A stretch of 64,000 nucleotides of DNA from Pseudomonas oryzihabitans (GTDB lineage: Bacteria > Pseudomonadota > Gammaproteobacteria > Pseudomonadales > Pseudomonadaceae): NCBI RefSeq assembly GCF_007665395.1, contig NZ_VDND01000015.1, forward strand, positions 1 through 64,000, in the 5' to 3' direction. The notes beneath the pieces were generated by a model. The model was not told the origin of the DNA, searched no databases, and worked only from the letters and a program-made list of their open reading frames with translations. Made by a program: the position numbers and the translations under genes. Shown here piece after piece: positions 8,429 through 16,938 of this stretch (its first letter is position 1; each line of letters starts with the position of its first letter).

Positions 8429-9337
8429 AAGCTCGGCGGCGACCTCGCGCAGGACGGCGCAGAAACGCTCCACCGCCAGCGACAGGGGCACGCTGCCATT
8501 GCGGCAGATGCCCACCGAGCCGCCCGCCTCCCGCACGCCGAGACTCACCTCTACCAGCTCGCCGGTGGCCAGGTCACGGCGGACCGCATCGAGCGGTGCG
8601 ATCCACAGGGCATCGCTCTGCCGCACGTACTGCCGGCTCAGGGTAGGCGACAGGGTTTCCAGGCGCTGGGCGCTGAGCGGGATGCCGCACTGCACGAAGA
8701 GGCTCTCGGCATGGCGGCGGATGGTGGCACCGGGCAGCGGCAACACCAGGGGATAGCGCGCCAGGGTCGCCCGGTCGGCCGGCAGGGCCTGGCTCAACGG
8801 ATGGCCCGGACGGACCACCAGGGTCAAGGCCTCGGTATAGAGGTGCTCGAACTGCAGACCATGGATGTCGGGGCTGTCGGTCATGCGGCCGACCACCAGG
8901 TCCAGGTCGCCGACTCGCAACTGGCCCAGCAGGTAGGCGCTGGGACCGGTGGCGACATTGACGATGAGCTGGCGGTGGCGATCGTGCAGCCGCGCCAGGA
9001 CCTCGGGCAATACCTGGCTTTCCACCGTCGAGAGCACCCCGACCCGTACCAGGCCGCCGGCCTCGCCGCCACGCACCAGTTGCATCCCTTCGCGCAGCGC
9101 CTGCACGCAGGGCCCGGCATGGCGCAGGAACAACAGGCCCGCGGCCGTCGGCACGACCTCGCCCTTGCCGCGCTCGAACAACCGCACCTCGAGAATCTCC
9201 TCGAGTTCGCGGATGGTCTTGGAAATGGCCGGCTGGGACACGGCGATGGCATCGGCAGCCTTGGCGAAGCTGCGCTGCTGGGCGATTTCCAGAAAGCACA
9301 GCAGGTGCCGGAACTTGATGCGGTTGTCGAGATTCAT
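8414..9337 (-). CDS. pcaQ: LysR-family transcriptional regulator PcaQ
   Basis: Likely activator of pcaHG in response to beta-ketoadipate-pathway intermediates. The 307-aa LTTR begins MNLDNRIKFRHLLCFLEIAQ. Its N-terminal winged helix-turn-helix (about 5-65, with AVSQPAISKTIRELE) is followed by a LysR substrate-binding domain. The ATG at 9337 is chosen because longer in-frame extensions do not fit the family. It is immediately upstream of pcaH on the same strand, as in P. aeruginosa, and the operator dyad overlaps its stop codon. Confidence 0.88.
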   Translation of the reverse strand: MNLDNRIKFRHLLCFLEIAQQRSFAKAADAIAVSQPAISKTIRELEEILEVRLFERGKGEVVPTAAGLLFLRHAGPCVQALREGMQLVRGGEAGGLVRVGVLSTVESQVLPEVLARLHDRHRQLIVNVATGPSAYLLGQLRVGDLDLVVGRMTDSPDIHGLQFEHLYTEALTLVVRPGHPLSQALPADRATLARYPLVLPLPGATIRRHAESLFVQCGIPLSAQRLETLSPTLSRQYVRQSDALWIAPLDAVRRDLATGELVEVSLGVREAGGSVGICRNGSVPLSLAVERFCAVLREVAAELTHNH

Positions 9338-9453
9338 GGGGCTCTCAAGGCAAGGCTCGGGCCAGAGACTACCACCCGGCGGTCGCGCCAAAGCCTTGCA
9401 GTCAGCAAGGGCATCCTTTGCTACAGTGCCGCCTCGCCCCCTGGAATGTCCCC

Positions 9454-10146
9454 ATGTCGATCCGTGCCCAGCAGAAGCTGCAAACGCGCCAGGCGCTGCT
9501 GGAGTCGGCACGCCTGCTGATGAACAGCGGCCGCGGCTTCGGCAGCCTCAGCCTGCGCGAGGTGAGCCGCCAGGCGGGGATCGTGCCGGCGGGCTTCTAT
9601 CGCCACTTCGCCGACATGGAAAGCTTCGGCCTGGCCTTGGTGACGGAGGTGGGTGACACCTTCCGCGACGCCCTGCGCCAGGTAAGGCACCACGAGCTGC
9701 AGCAGCGCGGGATGATCGAAGCCTCGGTGGAGATCTTTCTCGGCGCCGTGGCCGACAACCGCGATCAATTCCTCTTTCTCGCCCGTGAGCAATACGGCGG
9801 CTCCCTGACCGTGCGCCAGGCCATCGCCGACCTGCGCCAGCGCATCACCCAGGATCTGGCGCGCGACCTGCTCGCCCTGGGTCGCCTGCCACAGCTGACG
9901 GCATCGCAGATCGATGTCCTCGCCGACCTGGTGGTGAAGACGGTGTTCGCCACCCTGCCGGAGTTGATCGATCCACCACCGGCCACGACGCCTGGGCACC
10001 TCTGGCCAGCGGCGAAGATGGTGCAGCAGCTCAAGCTGATCCTGATCGGCAGCAAGCACTGGCGACGCCATGAGCGGGAAGACGCCCCAAAAGAGCGCAT
10101 TGAGCTGCTGGCTACGGCGATGGCGCACCAAATAGGAGCAACCTGA
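9454..10146 (+). CDS. desT: TetR-family regulator, DesT/FabR-like
   Basis: 230-aa TetR regulator whose N-terminal helix-turn-helix (GFGSLSLREVSRQAGIVPAG, then FYRHF) is close to DesT/FabR. These regulators sense the ratio of unsaturated to saturated acyl-CoA and repress desaturase or fab genes. Placement next to ureE matches P. aeruginosa desT, which supports the name. The acyl-CoA desaturase operon that flanks desT in PAO1 is not here; pcaQ occupies that side, so the targets must lie elsewhere. The ATG at 9454 gives the family N terminus MSIRAQQK. Confidence 0.75.
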   Translation: MSIRAQQKLQTRQALLESARLLMNSGRGFGSLSLREVSRQAGIVPAGFYRHFADMESFGLALVTEVGDTFRDALRQVRHHELQQRGMIEASVEIFLGAVADNRDQFLFLAREQYGGSLTVRQAIADLRQRITQDLARDLLALGRLPQLTASQIDVLADLVVKTVFATLPELIDPPPATTPGHLWPAAKMVQQLKLILIGSKHWRRHEREDAPKERIELLATAMAHQIGAT

Positions 10147-10244
10147 GCGCCTGGTCAGGAATCGCTGCCTCAGAAGCAGGCGAATTGCCTGGCTTGGCAG
10201 GCCCCTTGCTGGGATGCTGGGCGAAAACTGCCAAGAGTCCTGCC

Positions 10245-10745
10245 ATGCTGGTCGTCCAAAGCCGCTGCGCGCCCCGGGATACCTGGGACGCCGAACTCCA
10301 CCTCACCTATGACGCCCGTAGCAAGAGCCGCCTGAGAGCCACCACCAGTGCAGGCGAAGACGTCGGCCTGTTCCTCGAACGTGGGCAACCGCCGCTGGCC
10401 GATGGCGACTGCCTTGAGGCGCGGGACGGCCGCATCGTGCGGGTCGTCGCCCGCCCGGAACAGCTGCTGCACGTCACCTGTGCCAGCGCCTTCGAGCTGA
10501 CCCGCGCCGCCTACCACCTGGGCAATCGTCATGTCGCCCTGCAGATCGGCGATGGCTGGCTGCGATTGCTGGACGACTATGTGCTCAAGGCCATGCTGGA
10601 GCAGCTCGGCGCCCAGGTCACCGCGATCGAGGCCGGCTTCCAGCCGGAGCACGGCGCCTACGGCGGCGGCCACCATCACTCGCACCATGGCGAGGAAGGC
10701 TTCAACTACGCGCCCAAGCTGCACCAGTTCGGCGTGCGCCCGTGA
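10245..10745 (+). CDS. ureE: urease accessory protein UreE
   Basis: Nickel metallochaperone that hands Ni(II) to the UreG-containing urease activation complex. The 166-aa protein has the UreE N-terminal domain, the metal-binding C-terminal domain (VTCASAFELTRAAYHLGNRH) and a His-rich tail (GGGHHHSHHGEEGFNY). The ATG at 10245 gives MLVVQSRC, the family-like start. Its stop overlaps the ureF GTG by two bases, indicating translational coupling. Confidence 0.93.
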   Translation: MLVVQSRCAPRDTWDAELHLTYDARSKSRLRATTSAGEDVGLFLERGQPPLADGDCLEARDGRIVRVVARPEQLLHVTCASAFELTRAAYHLGNRHVALQIGDGWLRLLDDYVLKAMLEQLGAQVTAIEAGFQPEHGAYGGGHHHSHHGEEGFNYAPKLHQFGVRP

Positions 10746-11413
10746 ATGCGCCCTTCGCCCTGCTGCGCCTGGCCAGCCCCCAGCTGCCCATCGGTGGCTA
10801 CAGCTATTCCCAGGGCCTGGAGCTGGCCATCGACAGCGGCCTGATCCGCAGCGCCGTGGACGCCGAGGCCTGGCTGCGCGACAACCTCGACCTCAACCTG
10901 GCGCGGTTCGAGGCGCCCCTGCTGCTGGCCCACTGCGCCGCGGCTTGCGCCGGCGACTGGTCGCGCCTGAGCGAACTGGCCGACCGTCACAGGGCCAGTC
11001 GCGAGACCGCGGAATTCCAGCTGGAAAGTCGCCAGACCGGCTATTCCCTGGCGCAACTGCTGCTCGGCCTGCCGGAGCTGGACGACGAGAGTCGCAGCCT
11101 GCTGGCCGACCTGGCGCCGACCTTCGCCCTGGGCTGGGCGCTAGCCGCCCGCGCCTGGGGCATAGCGCCGCGCGCGGCGCTGGATGCCTGGCTGTGGACC
11201 TGGCTGGAGAACCAGCTGGCGGTGCTGATGAAGACCCTGCCGCTGGGCCAGCAAGCCGCCCAGCGCCTCACCTCCACCCTGCTGCCGACCCTGGCCGCCG
11301 TCGCCGAGCGGGCCGCAGACCTGCCCGAAGCGGCCTGGGGCGGCGCCCCCTTCGGCCTCGCCCTCACCAGCATGGCCCACGAGCGGCAGTACAGCCGCCT
11401 GTTCCGTTCCTAG
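10742..11413 (+). CDS. ureF: urease accessory protein UreF
   Basis: GTPase-gating component of the UreDFG complex that activates apo-urease. The 223-aa all-helical protein has the family motifs LPIGGYSYSQGLE near the N terminus and ASMAHE-like TSMAHERQYSRLFRS at the C terminus. It starts with GTG overlapping the ureE stop, and ureG follows after 11 bp. The urease structural genes ureABC and ureD are not in the window. Confidence 0.93.
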   Translation: MNAPFALLRLASPQLPIGGYSYSQGLELAIDSGLIRSAVDAEAWLRDNLDLNLARFEAPLLLAHCAAACAGDWSRLSELADRHRASRETAEFQLESRQTGYSLAQLLLGLPELDDESRSLLADLAPTFALGWALAARAWGIAPRAALDAWLWTWLENQLAVLMKTLPLGQQAAQRLTSTLLPTLAAVAERAADLPEAAWGGAPFGLALTSMAHERQYSRLFRS

Positions 11414-11424
11414 GAGATCCCCTG

Positions 11425-12039
11425 ATGAATACCCAACCCCTGCGCGTCGGTATCGGCGGACCGGTCGGCTCCGGCAAGACCGCCCTCACCCTGGCCCTCT
11501 GCCGCGCCCTGCGCGAGCGCTACAACCTGGCGGTGGTGACCAACGACATCTATACCCGCGAAGACGCCGACTTCCTGGTGCGCAACGAGGCCCTGGCGCC
11601 CGAACGCATCCTCGGCGTGGAGACCGGTGGCTGCCCGCACACCGCCATCCGTGAAGACGCCTCCATCAACCTGGAGGCGGTCGACCAGCTCAACCGCCGC
11701 TTCCCCGGCCTGGACCTGATTCTGGTGGAATCCGGTGGCGACAACCTCTCGGCCACCTTCAGCCCGGAGCTCTCCGACCTGACCCTCTATGTCATCGACG
11801 TCTCGGCCGGCGACAAGCTGCCGCGCAAGGGTGGCCCCGGCATCTGCAAGTCGGACCTGCTGGTGATCAACAAGGTCGACCTGGCCGAGATGGTCGGCGC
11901 CTCCCTGGAGGTGATGGATCGCGACACCCGCAAGATGCGCGGCGACAAGCCCTTTGTGTTCAGCAACCAGAAGACCGGCAAGGGTCTGGAAGAGATCATC
12001 GCCTTCATCGAGAAGCAGGGCCTGCTGACCGCCGCCTGA
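11425..12039 (+). CDS. ureG: urease accessory GTPase UreG
   Basis: SIMIBI-class GTPase that couples GTP hydrolysis to nickel delivery into urease. In the 204-aa protein the P-loop GPVGSGKT spans about residues 12-19, the nickel-binding CPH motif is C70-P-H72, and the ESGGDNLSATFSPEL and NKVDLA motifs are present. The ATG at 11425 follows a TAGGAGAT ribosome-binding site and gives MNTQPLRVGIGG. Third gene of the ureEFG-hupE cluster. Confidence 0.96.
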   Translation: MNTQPLRVGIGGPVGSGKTALTLALCRALRERYNLAVVTNDIYTREDADFLVRNEALAPERILGVETGGCPHTAIREDASINLEAVDQLNRRFPGLDLILVESGGDNLSATFSPELSDLTLYVIDVSAGDKLPRKGGPGICKSDLLVINKVDLAEMVGASLEVMDRDTRKMRGDKPFVFSNQKTGKGLEEIIAFIEKQGLLTAA

Positions 12040-12068
12040 CCCCAGGATCACCCCCTCAAGGAGCCTCC

Positions 12069-12641
12069 ATGAAACACACCAAGATCCTCGCCACCGCCGC
12101 CCTGCTGCTCACCCCGGCGCTGGCCTTCGCCCACCCGGGCCACGCCGAGAACGGCCTGGCCGCCGGGGTCCTGCACCCCCTGACCGGCCTCGACCACCTG
12201 CTGGCCATGCTGGCCGTCGGTCTCTGGGCGGCCCAGCAACAGGGCAAGGCGCGCCTGGCGCTACCCTGCACCTTCGTCGGCACCATGTTGATCGGCGGCC
12301 TGCTGGGCTTCACCGGGCTGGAGTTGCCGTTCCTGGAGACCGGCATCGCCGCCTCGGTGCTGGCGCTGGGACTGCTGGTCGCCCTGGCCGCCCGCCCGCC
12401 GGTGGCGGCCGCCGTGGGTCTGACCGCCGCCTTCGCCCTGTTCCATGGCGTGGCCCATGGTCTGGAACTGCCGGAAATGGGCAACCCCTGGGCCTATGCC
12501 CTCGGCTTCGTCGCCGCCACCGCGACCCTGCATGGCTTGGGCTATGCCGTGGTGCGCTACCTGCCCCAGGCCGCCACGCCGCTGGTACGCCTGGCCGGTG
12601 TGGCTACCGCCGTGGCCGGTGGTTGGTTGCTCGCCGCCTGA
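12069..12641 (+). CDS. ureJ: HupE/UreJ-family nickel permease
   Basis: 190-aa membrane protein with a cleavable signal-like N terminus ending near ALAFA, followed directly by HPGHAENG. It has about six hydrophobic helices and the conserved His motifs HPLTGLDH and FHGVAHGLE. These are diagnostic of HupE/UreJ secondary nickel transporters, which feed nickel to hydrogenase or urease. Position 29 bp after ureG argues for the urease role. Confidence 0.88.
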   Translation: MKHTKILATAALLLTPALAFAHPGHAENGLAAGVLHPLTGLDHLLAMLAVGLWAAQQQGKARLALPCTFVGTMLIGGLLGFTGLELPFLETGIAASVLALGLLVALAARPPVAAAVGLTAAFALFHGVAHGLELPEMGNPWAYALGFVAATATLHGLGYAVVRYLPQAATPLVRLAGVATAVAGGWLLAA

Positions 12642-12645
12642 CCTG

Positions 12646-13902
12646 TCAGGTTATCCCCAGCTGCTGGCGCAACCGCGCCAGCACGCCCTCCTCCACCACC
12701 GCCGGCAGCTGTGCGGTGTAGCCACCGAAGCTGGCGAAGCGGCTGGCGAAGTCCACGTCGAGCACGAATCTGTTGTCGAACTGGGTGGACGCCAGGGGCG
12801 CCAGCACCTCGGCGGAATAGGTGTCGCGCGGATCACTGCCCAGTCGCACCGGCAGGTCGCCGCTCTGCTGGCGATAGGCGACCCAGGGCGAATAGGTGAA
12901 GGCTTCCAGCCGCCCACGCGCCAGATCCAGCTCCAGTAGCCGCAACAGGCCGTTGCCGCCGGCATATTCGGTCTGATAGTTGATCAGCAAGAGATCCACC
13001 GGCTGGCCGGCGTCGTTGGCCAGGCGCAGATGGCCGCTGCCGTGGTTGTGGCCATTGAGGGTGAGGAAGATCTGGTCGTTGTGGCGGATCAGCCGATTCC
13101 ACAGCCGTACCCCGGTGTCGTTGCGGCGGTTCGACAGCACCGCGTGGCCGTTCACCAGGTCGACGATGTTGTGCGAGCAGAGGATGGTCGGCAGGTGCGG
13201 ATAGCGATCCAGCAGCCCCTGGGCCCAGTCCAGGCTCTGGTCGGAGGGGCACCAGTCCAGGGTCAGCAGCAGAAAGCCCTGGCCGAGCGCCGAGAAGCGA
13301 TGGGCCTCGTTGAGTCCGGTGGCATCGCGCTCGACGAAGGTCGCCTGCCGCGCGGCACGTTCGCGGCCGAAGTATTGGGTGAAGAGTTCACGGCCATCGC
13401 GCAGGCGATCCTCGGTGTAGAGCTCGACGACGTCATGGTCGCCGGTCATGACGCTATAGGGCACGCCGGCCCGCTCCAGGCGTGCCATGGCGTGGCTCGC
13501 CAGGGTCCATTCGCCACGTTGCTCGGCGTTTTCCACCAGATCGCCCAAGTGCACCACGAAGGGCATGTTCAGGGCCGCGGCGTTGTTCGCCAGCCAGTGG
13601 GTCTGGGCATGGAAGGCCAGTGCCGGTGGATAGCCGAGGTGACCATAGCGCTCCACCCGCCGGCCGTTGGGCAGCATCTCGTGGTTGTTCTCGCTGTAGT
13701 ACTGGGTATCCGGCAGGGCCCCGAGCACGAAGCTGGTACGCGACGGCAGGGGCGCCAGCGGCGTGAAGGCGTGGCGCTCGAACCAGCTGGCGCGGTGTTC
13801 CGGCAAACCATAGCGCTGGGTCGGCTTGCAGGCCGCCAGCAGCGGCAGGCCGGCCAGCGCCAGGCACAGCCGGCGACGATGGAGATCGGGCGAGTCGGTC
13901 AT
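12646..13902 (-). CDS. lipoprotein metallophosphoesterase
   Basis: 418-aa calcineurin-like phosphoesterase, probably anchored in the envelope. The N terminus RRRLCLALAGLPLLAAC is a signal peptide with a lipobox (LAAC), and the RRR start also resembles a Tat signal. Metal-binding motifs occur in order: LPDTQYY, VHLGDLVEN, TGDHD, CSHNIVD and NGHNHGSGH. The substrate is unknown. The start is 10 bp after the stop of the glycosyltransferase gene, so the two form an operon. It converges with ureJ, with only 4 bp between stop codons. Confidence 0.8.
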   Translation of the reverse strand: MTDSPDLHRRRLCLALAGLPLLAACKPTQRYGLPEHRASWFERHAFTPLAPLPSRTSFVLGALPDTQYYSENNHEMLPNGRRVERYGHLGYPPALAFHAQTHWLANNAAALNMPFVVHLGDLVENAEQRGEWTLASHAMARLERAGVPYSVMTGDHDVVELYTEDRLRDGRELFTQYFGRERAARQATFVERDATGLNEAHRFSALGQGFLLLTLDWCPSDQSLDWAQGLLDRYPHLPTILCSHNIVDLVNGHAVLSNRRNDTGVRLWNRLIRHNDQIFLTLNGHNHGSGHLRLANDAGQPVDLLLINYQTEYAGGNGLLRLLELDLARGRLEAFTYSPWVAYRQQSGDLPVRLGSDPRDTYSAEVLAPLASTQFDNRFVLDVDFASRFASFGGYTAQLPAVVEEGVLARLRQQLGIT

Positions 13903-13912
13903 GGCGCAGGCC

Positions 13913-15541
13913 TCAGGGCAGGTAGTAGGCCTGCCAGCGATTGTCGTTGAAGCGACCCTCCAGCACCGGCTGGCGGCTGGCCAGCGGGGTGCCGGCCAGG
14001 GCCGCCTGGCTGTCGGCGTCGAGCAGGACATAGGCGGGCCGCGCGACCTCGGCGAGCTGGCCGGGTCGGGCGACGTCGATGAAGGTCGGCAGGGGCACGT
14101 CGTAGTCCAGATTCATCAGGTAGCGGAAGGCCTTGGTGTCCTGGCCCAGGCCGAAGAACACCAGCTGCCCAGGCTCGCCCTGGCGCAGGCTCTCCAGACG
14201 GGTGACGAAGGCACGGGTGTCGTAGCGCAGCGCCTGCATGGGGTCCAGCGCCAGCACCACCAGCAGCCATTGCGCCAGGGCCGCCGCGGCCAGCGGCATG
14301 CCCAGGCGGAAGGCGCCGCGCTCGCGCCAGGCGGCCACCAGGGCGAACAACGCGAGGACGCCGAAGGCGCCCAGCAACAGGCGCAGGTCCAGCGGCGGCC
14401 ACCAGCCGGCGGCCTGTAGCCTGGGTTGCTGCAGCTTGACCAGGACCCCGAGCACCAGCGGGAACACCACCAGCAACGGCAGGAACAGGCGGCGTACCCA
14501 GACCAGGGCACCCTGGCCCTGCAGCAGCACCCAGGCACCCAGGGCGGCGCAGGCGGGGATCGCCGGCAGGATGTAATAGGGCTTCTTGAAGGTGGGGATG
14601 GACAGCGCCACCAGGATCAGCGTGGCGAAGCCGGCCAGCTGGATCAGCAGGCGACTGTCCGCCTGCTCATGGCGCAGGCGCCAGTGCTGCCGCAGCGTCG
14701 GCAGGGCCAGCAGTGCCAGGGGAAACGCCGGTGCATAGCGATACAGGCCCAGTTGCAGGAAGTACCACCAGGGATAACCGGCGCCATCGGTATCGTCCAG
14801 GCGCCCGGAGACCTGCATGCGCATCACGTCTTCGACGAAGGGCCGGCCGCCGGTGCGCCAGGCCAGGCCGAACAGCAGGGCGCAGCACAGTCCCAGCACC
14901 GCGGCGCCGACCAGCCCGTAGCCGAAGCTGCGTCGCCAGTCGCCCTGCAACAGCCAGTAGACACAGACCACCCCGCAGGGCTCGATCAACCCCAGCGGAC
15001 CGCGCACGGCGAAGCCGGCGGCCATGCAGAGGAATACCAGCAGGCGCCGCCGTGGCATTCCGCGCTGGTCGGCGCTCCACAGCAGATAGAAACAGCCCAG
15101 TGCGGCCAGGGTGACGAACTGATCCAGGCAGATCGAGCGGGCCTTGGCCAGGAAGCCGTTGGTCAACAGCAGCACCAGCACCGCCAGCAGCCCCCAGGTA
15201 CGCGACCGCTCGGCCAGCAGGCGATAGAGCAGGCCGACGATGGCCGCCGAGGCCAGGGCGGTGGGGATGACGGTGGCCAGCCGATTGACCTCGCCGAAGG
15301 CCTGGGCGAAGACGTTGATCAGCAACGTCGAGGTGGCGGGATAGTCCGGATAGGGTTGGCCATAGCTGGTCGGGAAGGCGCTGACACCATGGCGGAACAT
15401 CTCCTGGGCGAACAGCGCGAAGCGGCCGTCGAAGCCGATGAACGGCTGCTCCCACAGGCCGAGGGTGAACAGCGGCACGGCCAGCAGGCACAGCGCCAGA
15501 CTTTCGAGGCGCAGGCGCGCCGGACTCGGGATGGACGACAC
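13913..15541 (-). CDS. ArnT-like family 39 glycosyltransferase
   Basis: 542-aa polytopic inner-membrane protein with about ten hydrophobic helices and a GT-C fold. The first periplasmic loop has EQPFIGFDGRFALFAQEM, in the position of the catalytic acidic motif of ArnT/PMT enzymes. Such enzymes move a sugar from a polyprenyl-phosphate carrier to lipid A, protein or glycan; the acceptor is not readable here. No arn sugar-synthesis genes are nearby. It is followed by the lipoprotein phosphoesterase, which may act in the same modification. Confidence 0.75.
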   Translation of the reverse strand: MSSIPSPARLRLESLALCLLAVPLFTLGLWEQPFIGFDGRFALFAQEMFRHGVSAFPTSYGQPYPDYPATSTLLINVFAQAFGEVNRLATVIPTALASAAIVGLLYRLLAERSRTWGLLAVLVLLLTNGFLAKARSICLDQFVTLAALGCFYLLWSADQRGMPRRRLLVFLCMAAGFAVRGPLGLIEPCGVVCVYWLLQGDWRRSFGYGLVGAAVLGLCCALLFGLAWRTGGRPFVEDVMRMQVSGRLDDTDGAGYPWWYFLQLGLYRYAPAFPLALLALPTLRQHWRLRHEQADSRLLIQLAGFATLILVALSIPTFKKPYYILPAIPACAALGAWVLLQGQGALVWVRRLFLPLLVVFPLVLGVLVKLQQPRLQAAGWWPPLDLRLLLGAFGVLALFALVAAWRERGAFRLGMPLAAAALAQWLLVVLALDPMQALRYDTRAFVTRLESLRQGEPGQLVFFGLGQDTKAFRYLMNLDYDVPLPTFIDVARPGQLAEVARPAYVLLDADSQAALAGTPLASRQPVLEGRFNDNRWQAYYLP

Positions 15542-15796
15542 GCAGCGGGACTCCGGCAGGCTGGGGGACGGGTTCGAGACCCGGCGCCACTATCGCCGAA
15601 CAACCTTAGGAATCGCTGAAATCAGGCTGACGGCAAGCTGACAGAAGCCCCAGGGCAGAGCGGTTTCTCGGCGCGGCGGCCGCGACTATGCCGAAAAAGC
15701 AAAAAGTTTTTATTACAGCTGCATCCAGAAGCCCTGCTGCCGGGTATAGCCCGCACAGTCCAGCCGACTGTGCCCCTTTCATTCCGGAGCAAGCGC

Positions 15797-16324
15797 ATGA
15801 ACAACTCCTCTAGCCGTTGCAGCATCCTGGTCCTGACCGCCTGCCTGAGCACCCCGCTGCTGGCGCAAGGCGAGCTGCCCGAAGCCGTCCGCGTCCCCGC
15901 CGGTAACAGCCTGATGCTGGAAACCGTGGGCAAGGGCACCATCGTCTACGAATGCCGCGACAAGCAGGACATGCCCGGCCAGACCGAATGGTTCTTCGTC
16001 GGTCCCAAGGCCGAACTCCATGATCGCCAGGGCAAGCTGGTCGGCACCTACTACGGACCGCCCGCCACCTGGCAAGCCAAGGACGGCTCCAAGGTGGTCG
16101 GCAAGCAGTTGGCGGTCGCCCCCGCCGGTGCCGGCAACCTGCCCTATCAACTGGTGGAGGCGGCGCCCGCCGAAGGCCAGGGCGCCTTCCAGGGCACCCG
16201 CTACATCCAGCGGACCGCGCTCAAGGGTGGCGTTGCCCCGGCCAAGGCCTGCACTACCGCCAACAAGGGTGAGCGGGAAACGGTGAGCTACCAGGCCGAC
16301 TACCTGTTCTGGAAGAAGGGCTGA
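15797..16324 (+). CDS. secreted DUF3455 protein
   Basis: 175-aa exported protein of unknown function. A signal peptide is evident (MNNSSSRCSILVLTACLSTPLLAQG). The mature part holds the DUF3455 pattern: GTIVYECRDK, a WFFVGPKAEL segment, YYGPPATWQAKDGSKVVGK, and a C-terminal KGERETVSYQADYLFW. The ATG at 15797 is preceded by GGAGC. It is followed after 83 bp by an ECF sigma gene. A 255-bp gene-free stretch upstream (15542-15796) shows only AT-rich promoter-like sequence. Confidence 0.8.
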   Translation: MNNSSSRCSILVLTACLSTPLLAQGELPEAVRVPAGNSLMLETVGKGTIVYECRDKQDMPGQTEWFFVGPKAELHDRQGKLVGTYYGPPATWQAKDGSKVVGKQLAVAPAGAGNLPYQLVEAAPAEGQGAFQGTRYIQRTALKGGVAPAKACTTANKGERETVSYQADYLFWKKG

Positions 16325-16407
16325 AGCCCAGCGGACAGCCGCGAGCGGATCGGCTAGGCTCGGCTGATCCGGTCGCCACCCTGGCGTCCCCAGCCTGGTG
16401 CGACCTC

Positions 16408-16938
16408 GTGACCGACCGCCCCTACGATCCTGCCGCGTTGCTCGCCGCCTGTGCCCGGGGCGAGCGCGCCGCCTTGCAGCGGCTCTACCAGGCCGAGGCG
16501 CCGCTGTTGCTGGGTATCGTCCTGCGCTTGGTCCGGGATCGCGGCCTGGCCGAGGATATCCTCCACGATGCCTTCCTGCGGATCTGGCGTGGCGCCGCCG
16601 GTTTCACGCCGGAGCGCGGTTCGCCGCGCGGCTGGATGTGCAGCGTGGCGCGCCACCTGGCGCTCAACGCCCTGCGCGATCGCCAGCGCCTGGTCCCCCT
16701 GGCGGAGGACAGCGAACCCCTGCTGGCCGAGCACGACGATCCCGCGCGCCACGCCGAAGGCCGGCGCCTGGAGGGCTGCTTGCAGAATCTGGACACGCCG
16801 CGCCGGGAGGCCATCCTGGCCGCCTACCTGGACGGCTGTTCCCACGGCGAGATCGCCCAGCGCCTGCAGGCGCCGCTGGGCACGGTGAAGAGCTGGATCA
16901 CCCGCGGCCTCAAGGCGCTGAGGGAGTGCATGACATGA
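16408..16938 (+). CDS. ECF-family RNA polymerase sigma factor (SigK-like)
   Basis: 176-aa alternative sigma factor with only regions 2 and 4. Region 2 reads LAEDILHDAFLRIWRGA and GWMCSVARHLALNALRDR; region 4 reads SHGEIAQRLQAPLGTVKSWITRGLKALR. It starts with GTG and ends in an ATGA overlap with the anti-sigma gene. The pair is probably autoregulated and likely responds to an envelope or oxidative cue, by analogy with SigK/RskA pairs. The upstream DUF3455 gene is a candidate target. Confidence 0.9.
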   Translation: MTDRPYDPAALLAACARGERAALQRLYQAEAPLLLGIVLRLVRDRGLAEDILHDAFLRIWRGAAGFTPERGSPRGWMCSVARHLALNALRDRQRLVPLAEDSEPLLAEHDDPARHAEGRRLEGCLQNLDTPRREAILAAYLDGCSHGEIAQRLQAPLGTVKSWITRGLKALRECMT

